Of a DNA stretch of 16,956 nucleotides, positions 5,669-13,132 are shown piece by piece (position 1 is the first letter of the stretch; the number at the start of each line of letters is the position of its first letter). Position numbers and translations under genes: made by a program. A model generated the notes under the pieces. It was not told where the DNA came from. It did no database searches and saw nothing but the letters and a program-made list of their open reading frames with translations. This DNA is from Phil1 sp963643205 (GTDB lineage Bacteria; Bacillota; Clostridia; Christensenellales; CAG-138): positions 1-16,956 of the forward strand of contig CAVIJJ010000027.1 of NCBI GenBank assembly GCA_963643205.1. Reading direction: 5' to 3'.

Positions 5669-6376
5669 ATGGGCGCGATGCTTAAAGTAAACGACATAAA
5701 CGTTTTCTACGGAAAAATACACGCCGTAAAGGGCGTAAGCTTTGAGGTTAACGAGGGTGAGATAGTTTCCCTTATAGGCGCTAACGGCGCGGGCAAGAGC
5801 ACCATTCTTAAAACCGTGTCCGGCATGATGCACCCCAAGTCCGGCTCAATAGAGTTTATGGGCAAGGAAATAGCGCACATGGAGCCGAACAAAATTGTTA
5901 CCATGGGCCTTGTGCATGTTCCCGAGGGAAGGCGAGTATTCGCCCACATGAGCGTTATGGAAAACATTGAGATGGGCGCGTATATACTCGGCCGCGTTCC
6001 CGAGGAGGCCGTTGAGGACGTGTTCACCCGCTTCCCCCGCCTTAAGGAGCGCCGCAAGCAGGACGCGGGAACGCTTTCCGGCGGCGAGCAGCAGATGCTG
6101 GCCATGGCGCGCGCGCTTATGAGCAAGCCCAAGCTTATAATGATGGACGAGCCCAGCATGGGCCTTTCACCGATACTGGTGGAGCAGATATTCTCCATAG
6201 TATCCGAGCTTAGGCAGAGCGGCGTTACAATACTGCTGGTTGAGCAGAACGCGAACAAAGCCCTTAAGATTACGGACAGGGCGTACGTGCTTGAAACAGG
6301 CAAGATAACCCTTTCCGGCACCGGCGCGGAGCTGCTTGAAAAAGAAGAGGTTAAAAAAGCATACCTGGGGGGCTGA
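5669..6376 (+). CDS. livF: Branched-chain amino acid ABC transporter ATPase LivF
   Basis: A 235-aa ABC ATPase, normal length for LivF. It has Walker A GANGAGKST (37-45), the LivF-specific VPEGRRVFAHMSVMENIEMG (84-103), signature LSGGEQQMLAMARAL (136-150), Walker B LIMMDEP (156-162), and VEQN (191-194), where Gln193 takes the place of the switch His, normal for LivF. It ends in the usual KKAYLGG. The ATG at 5669 has AAGGAGG (5653-5659) 9 nt upstream and lies one base after the livG stop; an in-frame TTG at 5648 and ATG at 5678 are less well placed. The last codons form the 5' arm of the operon terminator. Confidence 0.96.
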   Translation: MGAMLKVNDINVFYGKIHAVKGVSFEVNEGEIVSLIGANGAGKSTILKTVSGMMHPKSGSIEFMGKEIAHMEPNKIVTMGLVHVPEGRRVFAHMSVMENIEMGAYILGRVPEEAVEDVFTRFPRLKERRKQDAGTLSGGEQQMLAMARALMSKPKLIMMDEPSMGLSPILVEQIFSIVSELRQSGVTILLVEQNANKALKITDRAYVLETGKITLSGTGAELLEKEEVKKAYLGG

Positions 6377-6391
6377 TGCCCCTCTTTTTTT
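6367..6391 (+). terminator. Terminator of the liv operon, overlapping the livF stop
   Basis: The stem 6367-6373 (ggggggc) pairs with 6378-6384 (gcccctc) around the loop tgat, which is the livF stop codon plus one base. Seven T follow at 6385-6391. The stem is short, with one wobble, but the T-run is good. Confidence 0.7.
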
Positions 6392-6477
6392 GCGCTTGGG
6401 GGCAAAAAAGGCTAAAATTCAAAAAAGGTTCAATATTGCGCCGCGTGCTGTTTATGGCTATACGGCGCGATTTGTTG

Positions 6478-6483
6478 TATAAT
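6478..6483 (+). promoter_or_regulatory. -10 element of the LCP gene promoter
   Basis: A perfect TATAAT lies 52 nt before the LCP start codon, directly after the liv terminator. The -35 region at 17-18 bp spacing is poor. The element is flanked by two copies of CGGCGCG (6463-6469 and 6492-6498), and gcgccg at 6438-6443 forms a dyad with the first copy, so a regulator site is possible. Confidence 0.55.
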
Positions 6484-6535
6484 GCATCCGTCGGCGCGGG
6501 CACGATTTTTTCCGCGCGGAAAGGCGATAAAATAC

Positions 6536-7990
6536 ATGAAAAAGGCTGTAAAGATAGTTTTGATAGTGCTTGCGGCAATAGTTGTGCTGTGCGCCGCGGC
6601 GATAGCTGTATTCTATCTGCGCATAAATAATCCCGAAAACGTTTTCGCGAATCTCAATTCCACCCCCGCTCCCGTGGAGATAGCGGGCAAGGCTACGGCA
6701 GAGCCTACGCAAACGCCGGACGCGGGCGAAACCGGGTCCACCGAGTCAACCGAGCCCACACCCGAGCCCACTCCCGATACGCTAAGCGAAGCGGAGCTTG
6801 AGAGCATGGCGGATTTGTCGTTTATGGAAAACAGGGTAAACATACTTGTAATGGGCATTGACCGCAGCGCGGAAAGGCTTGAATCCAATTCGTTCAGGTC
6901 CGATACGATAATACTTGTTACCGTAAACTTCAAAACCGGCGATGTGGACATGATAAGCTTTCCGCGTGACAGCTACGTTAAGCTGTATGACAAGAAAGGC
7001 GAGCTTATAGACCCGGACGATCCTTATAACAAGATAAACGAGGCCTTCTCCCGCGGCGGCATGATGACAAAGGGAGGCTACCAAAGCGAGATGAATACCG
7101 TAAGCGCGCTGCTTGGCGGAATTCCAATAAACTATTATGTAAGCTTTGATATGACGGCCGTTAAGGAAATAGTAAACGCCATGGGCGGCGTTGATTACGA
7201 CGTGGATGTTGAGGTTCGCATGAACGGGCGCGAGCTGCACGTGGGCTATCAGCATCTTGACGGGCAGGGAGTGCTTGACTACTGCCGCCAGAGAAAGGGC
7301 AGCAGCGATACCGCGCGCGCGGACAGGCAGCAGCGCATGCTTAAGGCCATATTCAACCAGATGAAATCAACCGGCCAGATAGCGAACATACCCAAAATAT
7401 ATAAGGCCGTTGCGGACTGCATAGAAACCGACCTTTCGTTTGAGCAGATTTGCTCGCTTTCCCTTGTTGCCGTGCGCATGGATACCGACCAGTTGGACAG
7501 GCACATGATACAGGGCCGCTTTGAAAGCCTGTATTCAAGGGATGTTTGGCTTGTTGACAGGGAAAAGCTTATCGAGCTTATAAAAGAGGTGTTCGATACA
7601 AACGCCAATATTCCGGAGGATGTTGACGGGGACTACATAATGGCCGCGGCGGAGGAGAACCGCCTGGCCGTGCAGAACGAGCTTGCTGCGGCGAACGCGC
7701 TTTACAGCGAGGCGAAGGCCGTTATAAGCAGCTATTCATCAGCCCTTTCAAGCGAAACGCTCAACGCGCTGAACAGCATTAAGGGCAACCTTGCTACGGC
7801 CATTCGCCGCGAGAATAAAACGCACCTTGATACATACAGCCAAAGCATGAGCGCGGCTTTAAGCGCGGCTTACGCGGAGCTTGGCATAAGCTCCTCCGGC
7901 GTTTATTCCGACAATTCGTCCGGCTCAGGCACGGGCGCGGAGGGCTGGAGCGTGAGCGGCTTTGACGATGCCGACTGGGACGAGGATTGA
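6536..7990 (+). CDS. LytR-CpsA-Psr (LCP) family cell-wall polymer ligase
   Basis: A 484-aa membrane-anchored LCP protein. These enzymes transfer undecaprenyl-linked anionic polymers or capsule onto peptidoglycan. Residues 5-28 form one transmembrane helix. A Thr/Pro/Glu-rich linker (42-82, with TPEPTP) leads to the LCP domain: VNILVMGIDR (101-110), SFRSDTIILVTV (119-130), DMISFPRDSYV (138-148) and LDYCRQRKGSSDTARADRQQR (247-267), including the conserved Asp and Arg residues that bind the lipid pyrophosphate. After the domain (about 355) comes an unusual Ala-rich, probably helical extension (368-450) and a Ser/Gly tail ending in acidic DDADWDED. The ATG at 6536 is chosen for the anchor helix and GGAAAGG (6518-6524, 11 nt upstream). 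No terminator is seen after it, so some transcripts may enter mscS. Confidence 0.93.
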   Translation: MKKAVKIVLIVLAAIVVLCAAAIAVFYLRINNPENVFANLNSTPAPVEIAGKATAEPTQTPDAGETGSTESTEPTPEPTPDTLSEAELESMADLSFMENRVNILVMGIDRSAERLESNSFRSDTIILVTVNFKTGDVDMISFPRDSYVKLYDKKGELIDPDDPYNKINEAFSRGGMMTKGGYQSEMNTVSALLGGIPINYYVSFDMTAVKEIVNAMGGVDYDVDVEVRMNGRELHVGYQHLDGQGVLDYCRQRKGSSDTARADRQQRMLKAIFNQMKSTGQIANIPKIYKAVADCIETDLSFEQICSLSLVAVRMDTDQLDRHMIQGRFESLYSRDVWLVDREKLIELIKEVFDTNANIPEDVDGDYIMAAAEENRLAVQNELAAANALYSEAKAVISSYSSALSSETLNALNSIKGNLATAIRRENKTHLDTYSQSMSAALSAAYAELGISSSGVYSDNSSGSGTGAEGWSVSGFDDADWDED

Positions 7991-7991
7991 T

Positions 7992-8021
7992 TTGACTAAT
8001 ATATGCCCGCGTTGCTATAAT
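7992..8021 (+). promoter_or_regulatory. Extended -10 promoter of the mscS operon
   Basis: A -35 TTGACT (7992-7997), an 18-bp spacer and TATAAT (8016-8021) preceded by TGC (8013-8015), an extended -10. The predicted start is near 8028, about 38 nt before the mscS ATG. It begins two bases after the LCP stop codon. Confidence 0.85.
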
Positions 8022-8065
8022 AATTTGATAGCTTAAATTACGGACCGAGAGAAGGAAGAGGAAGC

Positions 8066-8911
8066 ATGCTTTTTATAAGCGTTGTGGACGATATGCTCAG
8101 CGAAAAGGGCCTGGGCTTCGTTTCAAATATAATAGATATTATATTCATAATTGCCGCTACCGTATTTATAATATGGTTTGCCAAGCGGGTTGTGCAAAAA
8201 ATCGGCTCGCTTCACGCGGTTAAGGATTCCGTAAGAAAAAAGCGCATTGAAACCGCGGAATCCATAATACTCAGCATTATAAAATACGTAACCTATTTTG
8301 TGGCCGCGGCGCTTGTGGCAAGCGAGCTGGGCTTCGGCGCGAGTGTTCGCTCGCTCCTTACGGCGGCGGGAATAGGCGGCGTTGTAATAGGCATAGGCGC
8401 GCAAAGCCTTGTTTCGGATATTGTAAACGGCTTCTTCTTTTTGTTCGAGGATCTTTTTGCCGTGGGAGATTTTATATCAACGGCAGGCGTTACCGGCACC
8501 GTTGAGGCGATAGGCCTTCGCGCGACAACGATAGTGGCATATACGGGCGAAAAAATCGTTGTGCCAAACGGCTCAATTAAAACCATTACAAATTATTCGC
8601 GCACAAATCCACGCGCGCTTGTTGAAATCCCCGTGGCGATAGACGCGGATACGGAGGCGGCATTCGGAATAATAGCCGAGGAGCTGAAAAAATACCGCGA
8701 GGAAAACCCCGAAACCGTACTTGACGGCGGCATAATTCACGGCATAGAAACGGTTGACGCTTTTTCCAAAACAATAAGGGTTACCGTGCTGGTAAAGGCG
8801 CTTACGCACTGGAAGGTACAAAGGGAGCTTAACGCGAGGCTTACGGACGCGCTTGTGCGCGGCGGCATAAAATTCCCCACCGCGCTTTACACGGGAACGG
8901 AGAAAGAATGA
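8066..8911 (+). CDS. mscS: Small-conductance mechanosensitive channel, MscS family
   Basis: A 281-aa MscS-type channel that opens under membrane tension to release solutes during hypo-osmotic shock. It has three predicted transmembrane segments (about 20-42, 68-88, 95-125). The pore helix and following beta-domain show the family block GIGGVVIGIGAQSLVSDIVN, then FFLFEDLFAVGDFI, and the VPNGSIKTITNYSR motif near 180-193. The length and three-helix layout match YkuT/MscS-core proteins. The ATG is preceded by an A/G-rich AAGGAAGAGGA (8052-8062). The stop overlaps the next gene by 4 nt (ATGA, 8908-8911), implying translational coupling. Confidence 0.95.
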   Translation: MLFISVVDDMLSEKGLGFVSNIIDIIFIIAATVFIIWFAKRVVQKIGSLHAVKDSVRKKRIETAESIILSIIKYVTYFVAAALVASELGFGASVRSLLTAAGIGGVVIGIGAQSLVSDIVNGFFFLFEDLFAVGDFISTAGVTGTVEAIGLRATTIVAYTGEKIVVPNGSIKTITNYSRTNPRALVEIPVAIDADTEAAFGIIAEELKKYREENPETVLDGGIIHGIETVDAFSKTIRVTVLVKALTHWKVQRELNARLTDALVRGGIKFPTALYTGTEKE

Positions 8912-9123
8912 TAACGGAATTTAGCACGGGCGACACCGTGGAAATGAAAAAACCCCACGCCTGCGGCGGCAACGAATGGCTTATAACCAGGACCGGAGCG
9001 GACATAAAGCTGAAATGCCTGCGCTGCGAGCGGCTTATAATGATGGACAGGCTTGATTTTTTGAAAAGGGCAAAACGCGTTACGGCGCGCGGAGGTGAGG
9101 ACAATGGAAGCGGTAATGACTAA
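8908..9123 (+). CDS. DUF951 family protein
   Basis: A 71-aa protein matching the DUF951 pattern: GDTVEMKKPHACGGNEW (8-24), RTGADIKLKCLRCERLIMM (28-46), then RLDFLKR. The Cys at 19 and the CxxC pair in KCLRCER suggest a small metal-binding or nucleic-acid-binding fold, but no function is established to my knowledge. Its place beside mscS fits my recollection of other Bacillota, where this family often sits next to mscS-like genes or ychF. The ATG overlaps the mscS stop, and the last 20 nt overlap the signal peptidase gene. The C-terminal tail past residue 60 (TARGGEDNGSGND) is not typical of the family, and the Shine-Dalgarno of the next gene lies within it. Confidence 0.88.
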   Translation: MITEFSTGDTVEMKKPHACGGNEWLITRTGADIKLKCLRCERLIMMDRLDFLKRAKRVTARGGEDNGSGND

Positions 9124-9700
9124 AAAACGGCTTAACGCGCTTAGAAACGCGGCGGACGAGCTGCACGAAGACGATTATGCCTACAAAAAATATTCGGACA
9201 GGCACTTCTTCCTTTCACTTATAATAGTTGTGGCGATAGCGTTCGCGGCAAGGCTTTTTATAGCGGAGCCCGTTAGGGTGGACGGCGAAAGCATGTACCC
9301 AACCCTTCTTAACAACGAGCGTATGTTCGTTGAAAAGGTGAGCCTTTGGTTCAGCGAGCCCAAGCGGGGCGATATTGTTATCTGCTACTATCCCGGCTAT
9401 ACCGTAAGCTGCGTTAAGCGCGTTATAGGCCTGCCCGGGGATACGATAAGCGTAACGGACGGCATAGTATACATAAACGGTGAGGAGCTTGACGAATCGG
9501 AATACTGGCAATATCGCGGCGAGATAGATTTGGACATGGGCGAGGTTACGGTGCCCGAGGACAGCGTTTTCGTTATGGGCGATAACCGCAACGACAGCAA
9601 GGACAGCCGCGCCTGGGGCGTTGGCGCCATACCCTACGAAAGGATTACCGGCAGGGCGCATTACGTAATTTGGCCGCTTTCAGCCGCAAGGGGCATTTGA
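9104..9700 (+). CDS. lepB: Type I signal peptidase (active)
   Basis: A 198-aa membrane-bound Ser/Lys protease that removes signal peptides of exported proteins. A cytoplasmic N-terminus (1-33) is followed by one transmembrane helix (34-53), then the catalytic Ser63 in GESMYPTL, box C KRGDIVICYYP (87-97), catalytic Lys105 in VKRVIGLPGD, and GDNRNDSKDSRAWG (159-172). All residues needed for catalysis are present, so it probably processes the secreted proteins encoded here. The ATG at 9104 is chosen because GGAGG (9091-9095) lies 8 nt upstream; the in-frame GTG at 9095 overlaps that site. It overlaps the DUF951 gene by 20 nt and ends one base before a second signal peptidase homologue. Confidence 0.95.
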   Translation: MEAVMTKKRLNALRNAADELHEDDYAYKKYSDRHFFLSLIIVVAIAFAARLFIAEPVRVDGESMYPTLLNNERMFVEKVSLWFSEPKRGDIVICYYPGYTVSCVKRVIGLPGDTISVTDGIVYINGEELDESEYWQYRGEIDLDMGEVTVPEDSVFVMGDNRNDSKDSRAWGVGAIPYERITGRAHYVIWPLSAARGI

Positions 9701-9701
9701 T

Positions 9702-10250
9702 ATGGAGCTTTCCCCAAGGGTATCAAGAAACCGCGGCGCGTACAAAAAGCTAAATATATATACTGTAATCGCGAGCATAGTGGCGGCGATAATAGTTATA
9801 GGCCTTATATTCACGGTTTGGTTCACCGCGATTATAATTGAAGATAAGGGCATGGAGCCCACGCTTGAGCGCGGGGACACAGTGCTTTGCGATAAGCTTT
9901 CGCTTGCGTTTCGCTCGCCTAAGCGCGGCGATATGCTCTGCTATCGCGCGGCCTATGGAAAAGAGGTTTATATTTCCCGCGTGGTGGGCCTGGGCGGCGA
10001 GGAGGTTGCCATAAAAAACGGGCAGATATACATAAACGGCTGCCTTTTAAGCGAGGATTATATTGATGAATCCTGCGCGGCCGATATGGAAAGCACGCTT
10101 GTGCCCCAAGGCTCGTTCCTTCTGCTGCCGGACGGGAGAAGCTCAATAGACTCGTTTGAGCCGGAGGAGCTTATTATAAACGCCGGCCGCGTTGTGGGCA
10201 GGCTTGCCGTGCGCGTGGCACCCGTTGGCAGAATATCGATATTTGAATAA
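9702..10250 (+). CDS. Signal peptidase I homologue lacking both catalytic residues
   Basis: A 182-aa protein clearly of the type I signal peptidase family and apparently a diverged copy of the gene before it. It has an N-terminal transmembrane helix (about 20-45), then KGMEPTL (49-55), where the nucleophile Ser is replaced by Gly50, and SPKRGDMLCYR (72-82). In YISRVVGLGGEE the general-base Lys is replaced by Ser92. The GDNRxxSxDSR box is also altered to LPDGRSSIDSFE (142-153). The frame is intact and ends in a proper terminator, so it does not look like a decaying pseudogene. Known parallel: SpsA of Staphylococcus aureus, an inactive paralogue beside active SpsB. A role in assisting, inhibiting or recruiting the active enzyme is possible but unproven. 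The start ATG at 9702 has AAGGGG (9688-9693) 8 nt upstream and sits one base after the preceding stop codon, suggesting coupled translation. Confidence 0.9.
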   Translation: MELSPRVSRNRGAYKKLNIYTVIASIVAAIIVIGLIFTVWFTAIIIEDKGMEPTLERGDTVLCDKLSLAFRSPKRGDMLCYRAAYGKEVYISRVVGLGGEEVAIKNGQIYINGCLLSEDYIDESCAADMESTLVPQGSFLLLPDGRSSIDSFEPEELIINAGRVVGRLAVRVAPVGRISIFE

Positions 10251-10274
10251 AAAACGGGCGGTATCTGCCGCCCG
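10249..10274 (-). terminator. Terminator for the minus-strand yhaM-nlpC unit
   Basis: A 7-bp perfect GC stem (cgggcgg 10255-10261 with ccgcccg 10268-10274) with a 6-nt loop. On the minus strand it is followed by six T (the A-run at 10249-10254). It touches the stop codon of the opposing gene. Confidence 0.85.
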
Positions 10275-10283
10275 GTAAATATT

Positions 10284-10309
10284 AAGGGAGCGGTTTTCCG
10301 CTCCCTTTT
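10284..10309 (+). terminator. Terminator for the plus-strand mscS-signal peptidase operon
   Basis: A 10-bp perfect stem (10284-10293 with 10298-10307) with a TTTT loop. On the plus strand the 3' arm leads into TTTTGTGTT. Together with the hairpin at 10255-10274 it forms a compact convergent terminator pair, one per strand. Confidence 0.82.
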
Positions 10310-10319
10310 GTGTTAGCCT

Positions 10320-11057
10320 TTATCCGAATATGTTCAGCCTGCGGGCGTAGTTGAATGCCGTGCCACGCGGGGTTACAACAACGTTGTCAAAGCTTGATGA
10401 GCAGTGCGCGAACACGGGATCCCCGTTTTTAAGGAAGCCCACGCAAATGCCCACGTGGTTGCCGTCGTCTGTGGGGTATTTGTTCATAAACGCTATGTCG
10501 CCCACGCGTATATCGCCAAAGTCTATGCTGGTGCTTAAATCCCATTGGTTCCAGGTGCCGTTGCCGAGCACGGATTCCATTTCGCTGAAGCTGTAGCCCA
10601 GCTGTATGAACGCCCAGCTTACGTAGCCCGAGCAATCAAGGCCGTATGGCTTGGTTTGGCCGTAAGAGCTGCTGCCCTCGCTTGTAACCTCCCTCATTTC
10701 GCCCCACTCGGGGTCTATTCCCACGGCGCTTGATTTGCCGCCCCAGAAATAATTAACCTTGCCCACTATGCTGCACGCGGCTTGGGCGAACTGAAGGCGC
10801 TTTTCGCTTGAAGTATCGTTTATTTCGTTTTCCTTTTCCTCACCCCGCGCCAAAGCCTCGGTTATTTCCTCGTCCGTAAGGGCGCGGTAGTTCTTTTCGC
10901 GCGAATAATCAATAAGCTTGTTTATGCCGAATATGAGCAGGCACGCGACAAACAGCGACGCCGTCATTATAACAATTCTTCCGGCCGCGCCCTTCATGGT
11001 TTTTGCCGTTTTCTGCTGCTTAAGCTGCCGCCTTGTTAAGGGCTTTTTCTGTTCCAT
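10320..11057 (-). CDS. Membrane-anchored NlpC/P60 family peptidoglycan hydrolase
   Basis: A 245-aa protein with a basic cytoplasmic N-terminus (1-26, rich in Lys/Arg/Gln), one transmembrane helix (about 28-47), a charged helical stalk (50-90) and an extracytoplasmic NlpC/P60 domain (about 90-245). Catalytic Cys142 lies in YGLDCSGYVSWAF; His201 in GNHVGICVGF is the base, and His218 in VFAHCSS may be the third polar residue. Such enzymes cut peptide stems of peptidoglycan, commonly between D-Glu and the diamino acid. It lacks SH3b or LysM wall-binding domains, the membrane anchor taking that role. AAGGAG lies 9 nt before the ATG. It follows yhaM by 13 nt and is the last gene of the minus-strand unit. 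Confidence 0.9.
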   Translation of the reverse strand: MEQKKPLTRRQLKQQKTAKTMKGAAGRIVIMTASLFVACLLIFGINKLIDYSREKNYRALTDEEITEALARGEEKENEINDTSSEKRLQFAQAACSIVGKVNYFWGGKSSAVGIDPEWGEMREVTSEGSSSYGQTKPYGLDCSGYVSWAFIQLGYSFSEMESVLGNGTWNQWDLSTSIDFGDIRVGDIAFMNKYPTDDGNHVGICVGFLKNGDPVFAHCSSSFDNVVVTPRGTAFNYARRLNIFG

Positions 11058-11070
11058 TTATATATTCTCC

Positions 11071-12045
11071 TTATTCGTGACCGTGCTTATAAAGTTGCCT
11101 GTTGTCCAGCGCCCAAAGCCGCTCCGTAAAGCCGCCCTCGCTTACGCCTGAAAGCGCGTCGTACATTTCAAAAAGCTTGGCGTCCAATAAGTCCACCTCG
11201 CTCACTATCTCCGCCTCCGGGAACATAGGGGGCTTGGGAGAGCCGAACTCCGGCACCCCGTGATGGGACATTACAATATGCTCAAGCAGCATCTTTGTCT
11301 GGTCGTTTATCATAAGCTCCGCCGCGGCGCGCTCAATCATGGCCATGCCAAGCTCCAGATGCCCAAGCAGCTGGCCTTCGGTGCTGTACGCGCTTGCGAG
11401 CCCAAGCTCGCCCACAACAAGCTCACGTGTTTTGGCTATGTCGTGAAGAATTATGCCCGCGTAAACAAGCTCGCTGCTAAGGGAGGGATAAAGCGGCTTA
11501 TACACGCCTATTATGGCCTTTGCGCTTTTAAGCATTGTAAGCGTATGATAAAGTAAACCCCCGCGCACGGCGTGGTGCAGCTTAAGCGCGGCGGGCCAGC
11601 GCATAAGCTCCTCTTTATTTTCCTTCAAAAGGTGCTGGGTTATAAGCTTTAAGTCCGCGTCCTTAAAGGATTCGGACAGGGCGTATATTTCGTCATACAT
11701 CTTTTGCGGGCTTTCCGGCGCGCAGGGCACAAGCTCGCTCATATCCACCTCTTCATTGGGCCTAAGGTTGCGGATGCGGTCTATTTTAAGCTGCTCCCCG
11801 TCCTTCCACATGTTTATGGTGGCCCTTATCTTTATAACGGTGTTCACGTCGTAGCTGCCGTGTACCTCCGGCGCGTAGTCCCAAAGCTTGGCGTTGCATT
11901 CACCGCCCGCGTCCGCAAGCAGAAAATCAAGATACGCCGCGCCCTTCACGTTTGTTTTTACGGCAACGCTTTTAACTATGCAAAAGCCCTCCACCTGATT
12001 TGAGGAGGCGTTGAATACCCTGTCCAGCAGTTTCATTCGGCCCAT
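11071..12045 (-). CDS. yhaM: 3'-5' exoribonuclease, YhaM family
   Basis: A 324-aa cytoplasmic protein with the YhaM/CBF1 layout. An N-terminal OB-fold nucleic-acid-binding domain (about 15-95; AYLDFLLADAGGECNAKLWD) is joined to a C-terminal HD domain (about 155-300). Metal-ligand candidates are His167 in GGLLYHTLTM, His201-Asp202 in ILHDIAKT, and His256, His261 and His262 in LEHIVMSHHG. The ending PPMFPEAEIVSEVDLLDAKLFEM is characteristic of the family. YhaM degrades RNA or DNA from the 3' end and trims short RNA tails in Bacillota. Length matches the family (about 310-325 aa). The ATG at 12045 has GGGGG 8 nt upstream (12054-12058); ATG 12036 is a weaker alternative. It has its own promoter and is probably cotranscribed with the NlpC/P60 gene. 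Confidence 0.93.
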   Translation of the reverse strand: MGRMKLLDRVFNASSNQVEGFCIVKSVAVKTNVKGAAYLDFLLADAGGECNAKLWDYAPEVHGSYDVNTVIKIRATINMWKDGEQLKIDRIRNLRPNEEVDMSELVPCAPESPQKMYDEIYALSESFKDADLKLITQHLLKENKEELMRWPAALKLHHAVRGGLLYHTLTMLKSAKAIIGVYKPLYPSLSSELVYAGIILHDIAKTRELVVGELGLASAYSTEGQLLGHLELGMAMIERAAAELMINDQTKMLLEHIVMSHHGVPEFGSPKPPMFPEAEIVSEVDLLDAKLFEMYDALSGVSEGGFTERLWALDNRQLYKHGHE

Positions 12046-12086
12046 ATATCATTCCCCCATGTTGATTTGATATGAATTACCCTTTT

Positions 12087-12095
12087 ATTATAGCA
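12087..12095 (-). promoter_or_regulatory. Extended -10 promoter of yhaM
   Basis: On the minus strand TGCTATAAT (12095-12087) is a full extended -10; the -35 at 17 bp (TTTAAT, 12115-12110) is weak and lies inside the end of apbE. The predicted start near 12080 leaves about 35 nt before the yhaM ATG. It has the same nonamer as the mscS promoter at 8013-8021. Confidence 0.75.
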
Positions 12096-12100
12096 GAAAA

Positions 12101-13132
12101 TCAGTCTATATTAAACCCATCCGTATAAACCATGCTCCCGTCAGAACCTATCCAAAGCGCTTCGGCGGAGTCCGTAGCCTCTATAAGCGCGCGGCCCTCG
12201 TCCAAATCCATTATAAAAAGAGCCGTGCTCAGCGCGTCCGCAAGCGCGCCATCCGCGCATATAACGGTTACGGAAGCGAACTTATCGGCACTCATAAGCG
12301 TATTCGGGTCGATAATATGGTTGTATCTTATTCCGTTAACGGTATAGTAGCGCTGATAATCGCCGCTTGTTACCATGTATCCTTCATCTATTGTCGCCAT
12401 TGCCGCGTTGCCGTCCCCAAGCGGATCCTGAACGGCCACCTGCCAGGCTTCGCCCGTGGGCTTTGTGCCCGCCGCGCATACGTTTCCGCCAAGGCTTAAA
12501 AGGGCGGCGGATATCTCACCCGCCTCTATAAGCGAATTAAGCTCATTTGTTACCAACTGCCCGGCAAAGCCCTTGGCCACAGCCCCAACGTCAAGCTTAA
12601 GCGCGGGATCGGCAAAATACACGCTCAGGTTTTCCTCGTCAAGCACAAGGCTGTCTATGCTCGTGTGCTCGCTTGCCGCGATAAGCTCATCCATGGGCGG
12701 CAAAACCGCCGCGGCCTCGTTTTCAAGCCCCGCTTCCCTGTATTCATGCCAAATTGAGAGCACGCTCCCCATGGCTATGTTTACGCAGCCGCCGGTTATG
12801 CCATAAGCCTCCTTTGAAAAAAGGAGCAGATCCATTGTTTCCCGGCTTACCGAAACGGGCGACACGGTGGCGGAGTTATTAACGCTCATCAGGCTTACGG
12901 CGTCGTCATACTCATTATATATATCGAATATTTTATTAAGATAAATCAGCCTTTCGTGCGCGCTTTGGGCGGCGGCAACGGCACCGGACTCGCTTTTCGC
13001 GTATATCGTAAGCTCGGTTACTGTATCGAACACGTCAAAAAACATATATTGATATTTGCTGTCCGTCTTTTCGCACCCCGCGGCGGAAAAAAGGAGGATA
13101 AGCGCGATAAGCGCCGCAAAAGCTCTTTTCAT
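12101..13132 (-). CDS. apbE: FAD:protein FMN transferase, ApbE lipoprotein
   Basis: A 343-aa lipoprotein that transfers FMN from FAD to Thr/Ser of extracytoplasmic flavoproteins. The signal peptide ends in SAAGC, with lipidated Cys20. Family motifs are DVGAVAKGFAGQ (181-192), SLGGN (213-217), TSGDYQRYY (255-263), YNHIIDPNT (270-278) and the Mg-binding ADALSTALF (298-306). The key residues appear intact, so it should be active. No target protein with an FMN-binding motif (such as RnfG or a fumarate reductase-like protein) is encoded in the window, so its substrate lies elsewhere. The ATG overlaps the preceding gene's stop (ATGA, 13132-13129); a GGGGTGG sits just upstream. It is the last gene of the DUF368-led block; no terminator is seen before the yhaM promoter. 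Confidence 0.94.
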   Translation of the reverse strand: MKRAFAALIALILLFSAAGCEKTDSKYQYMFFDVFDTVTELTIYAKSESGAVAAAQSAHERLIYLNKIFDIYNEYDDAVSLMSVNNSATVSPVSVSRETMDLLLFSKEAYGITGGCVNIAMGSVLSIWHEYREAGLENEAAAVLPPMDELIAASEHTSIDSLVLDEENLSVYFADPALKLDVGAVAKGFAGQLVTNELNSLIEAGEISAALLSLGGNVCAAGTKPTGEAWQVAVQDPLGDGNAAMATIDEGYMVTSGDYQRYYTVNGIRYNHIIDPNTLMSADKFASVTVICADGALADALSTALFIMDLDEGRALIEATDSAEALWIGSDGSMVYTDGFNID

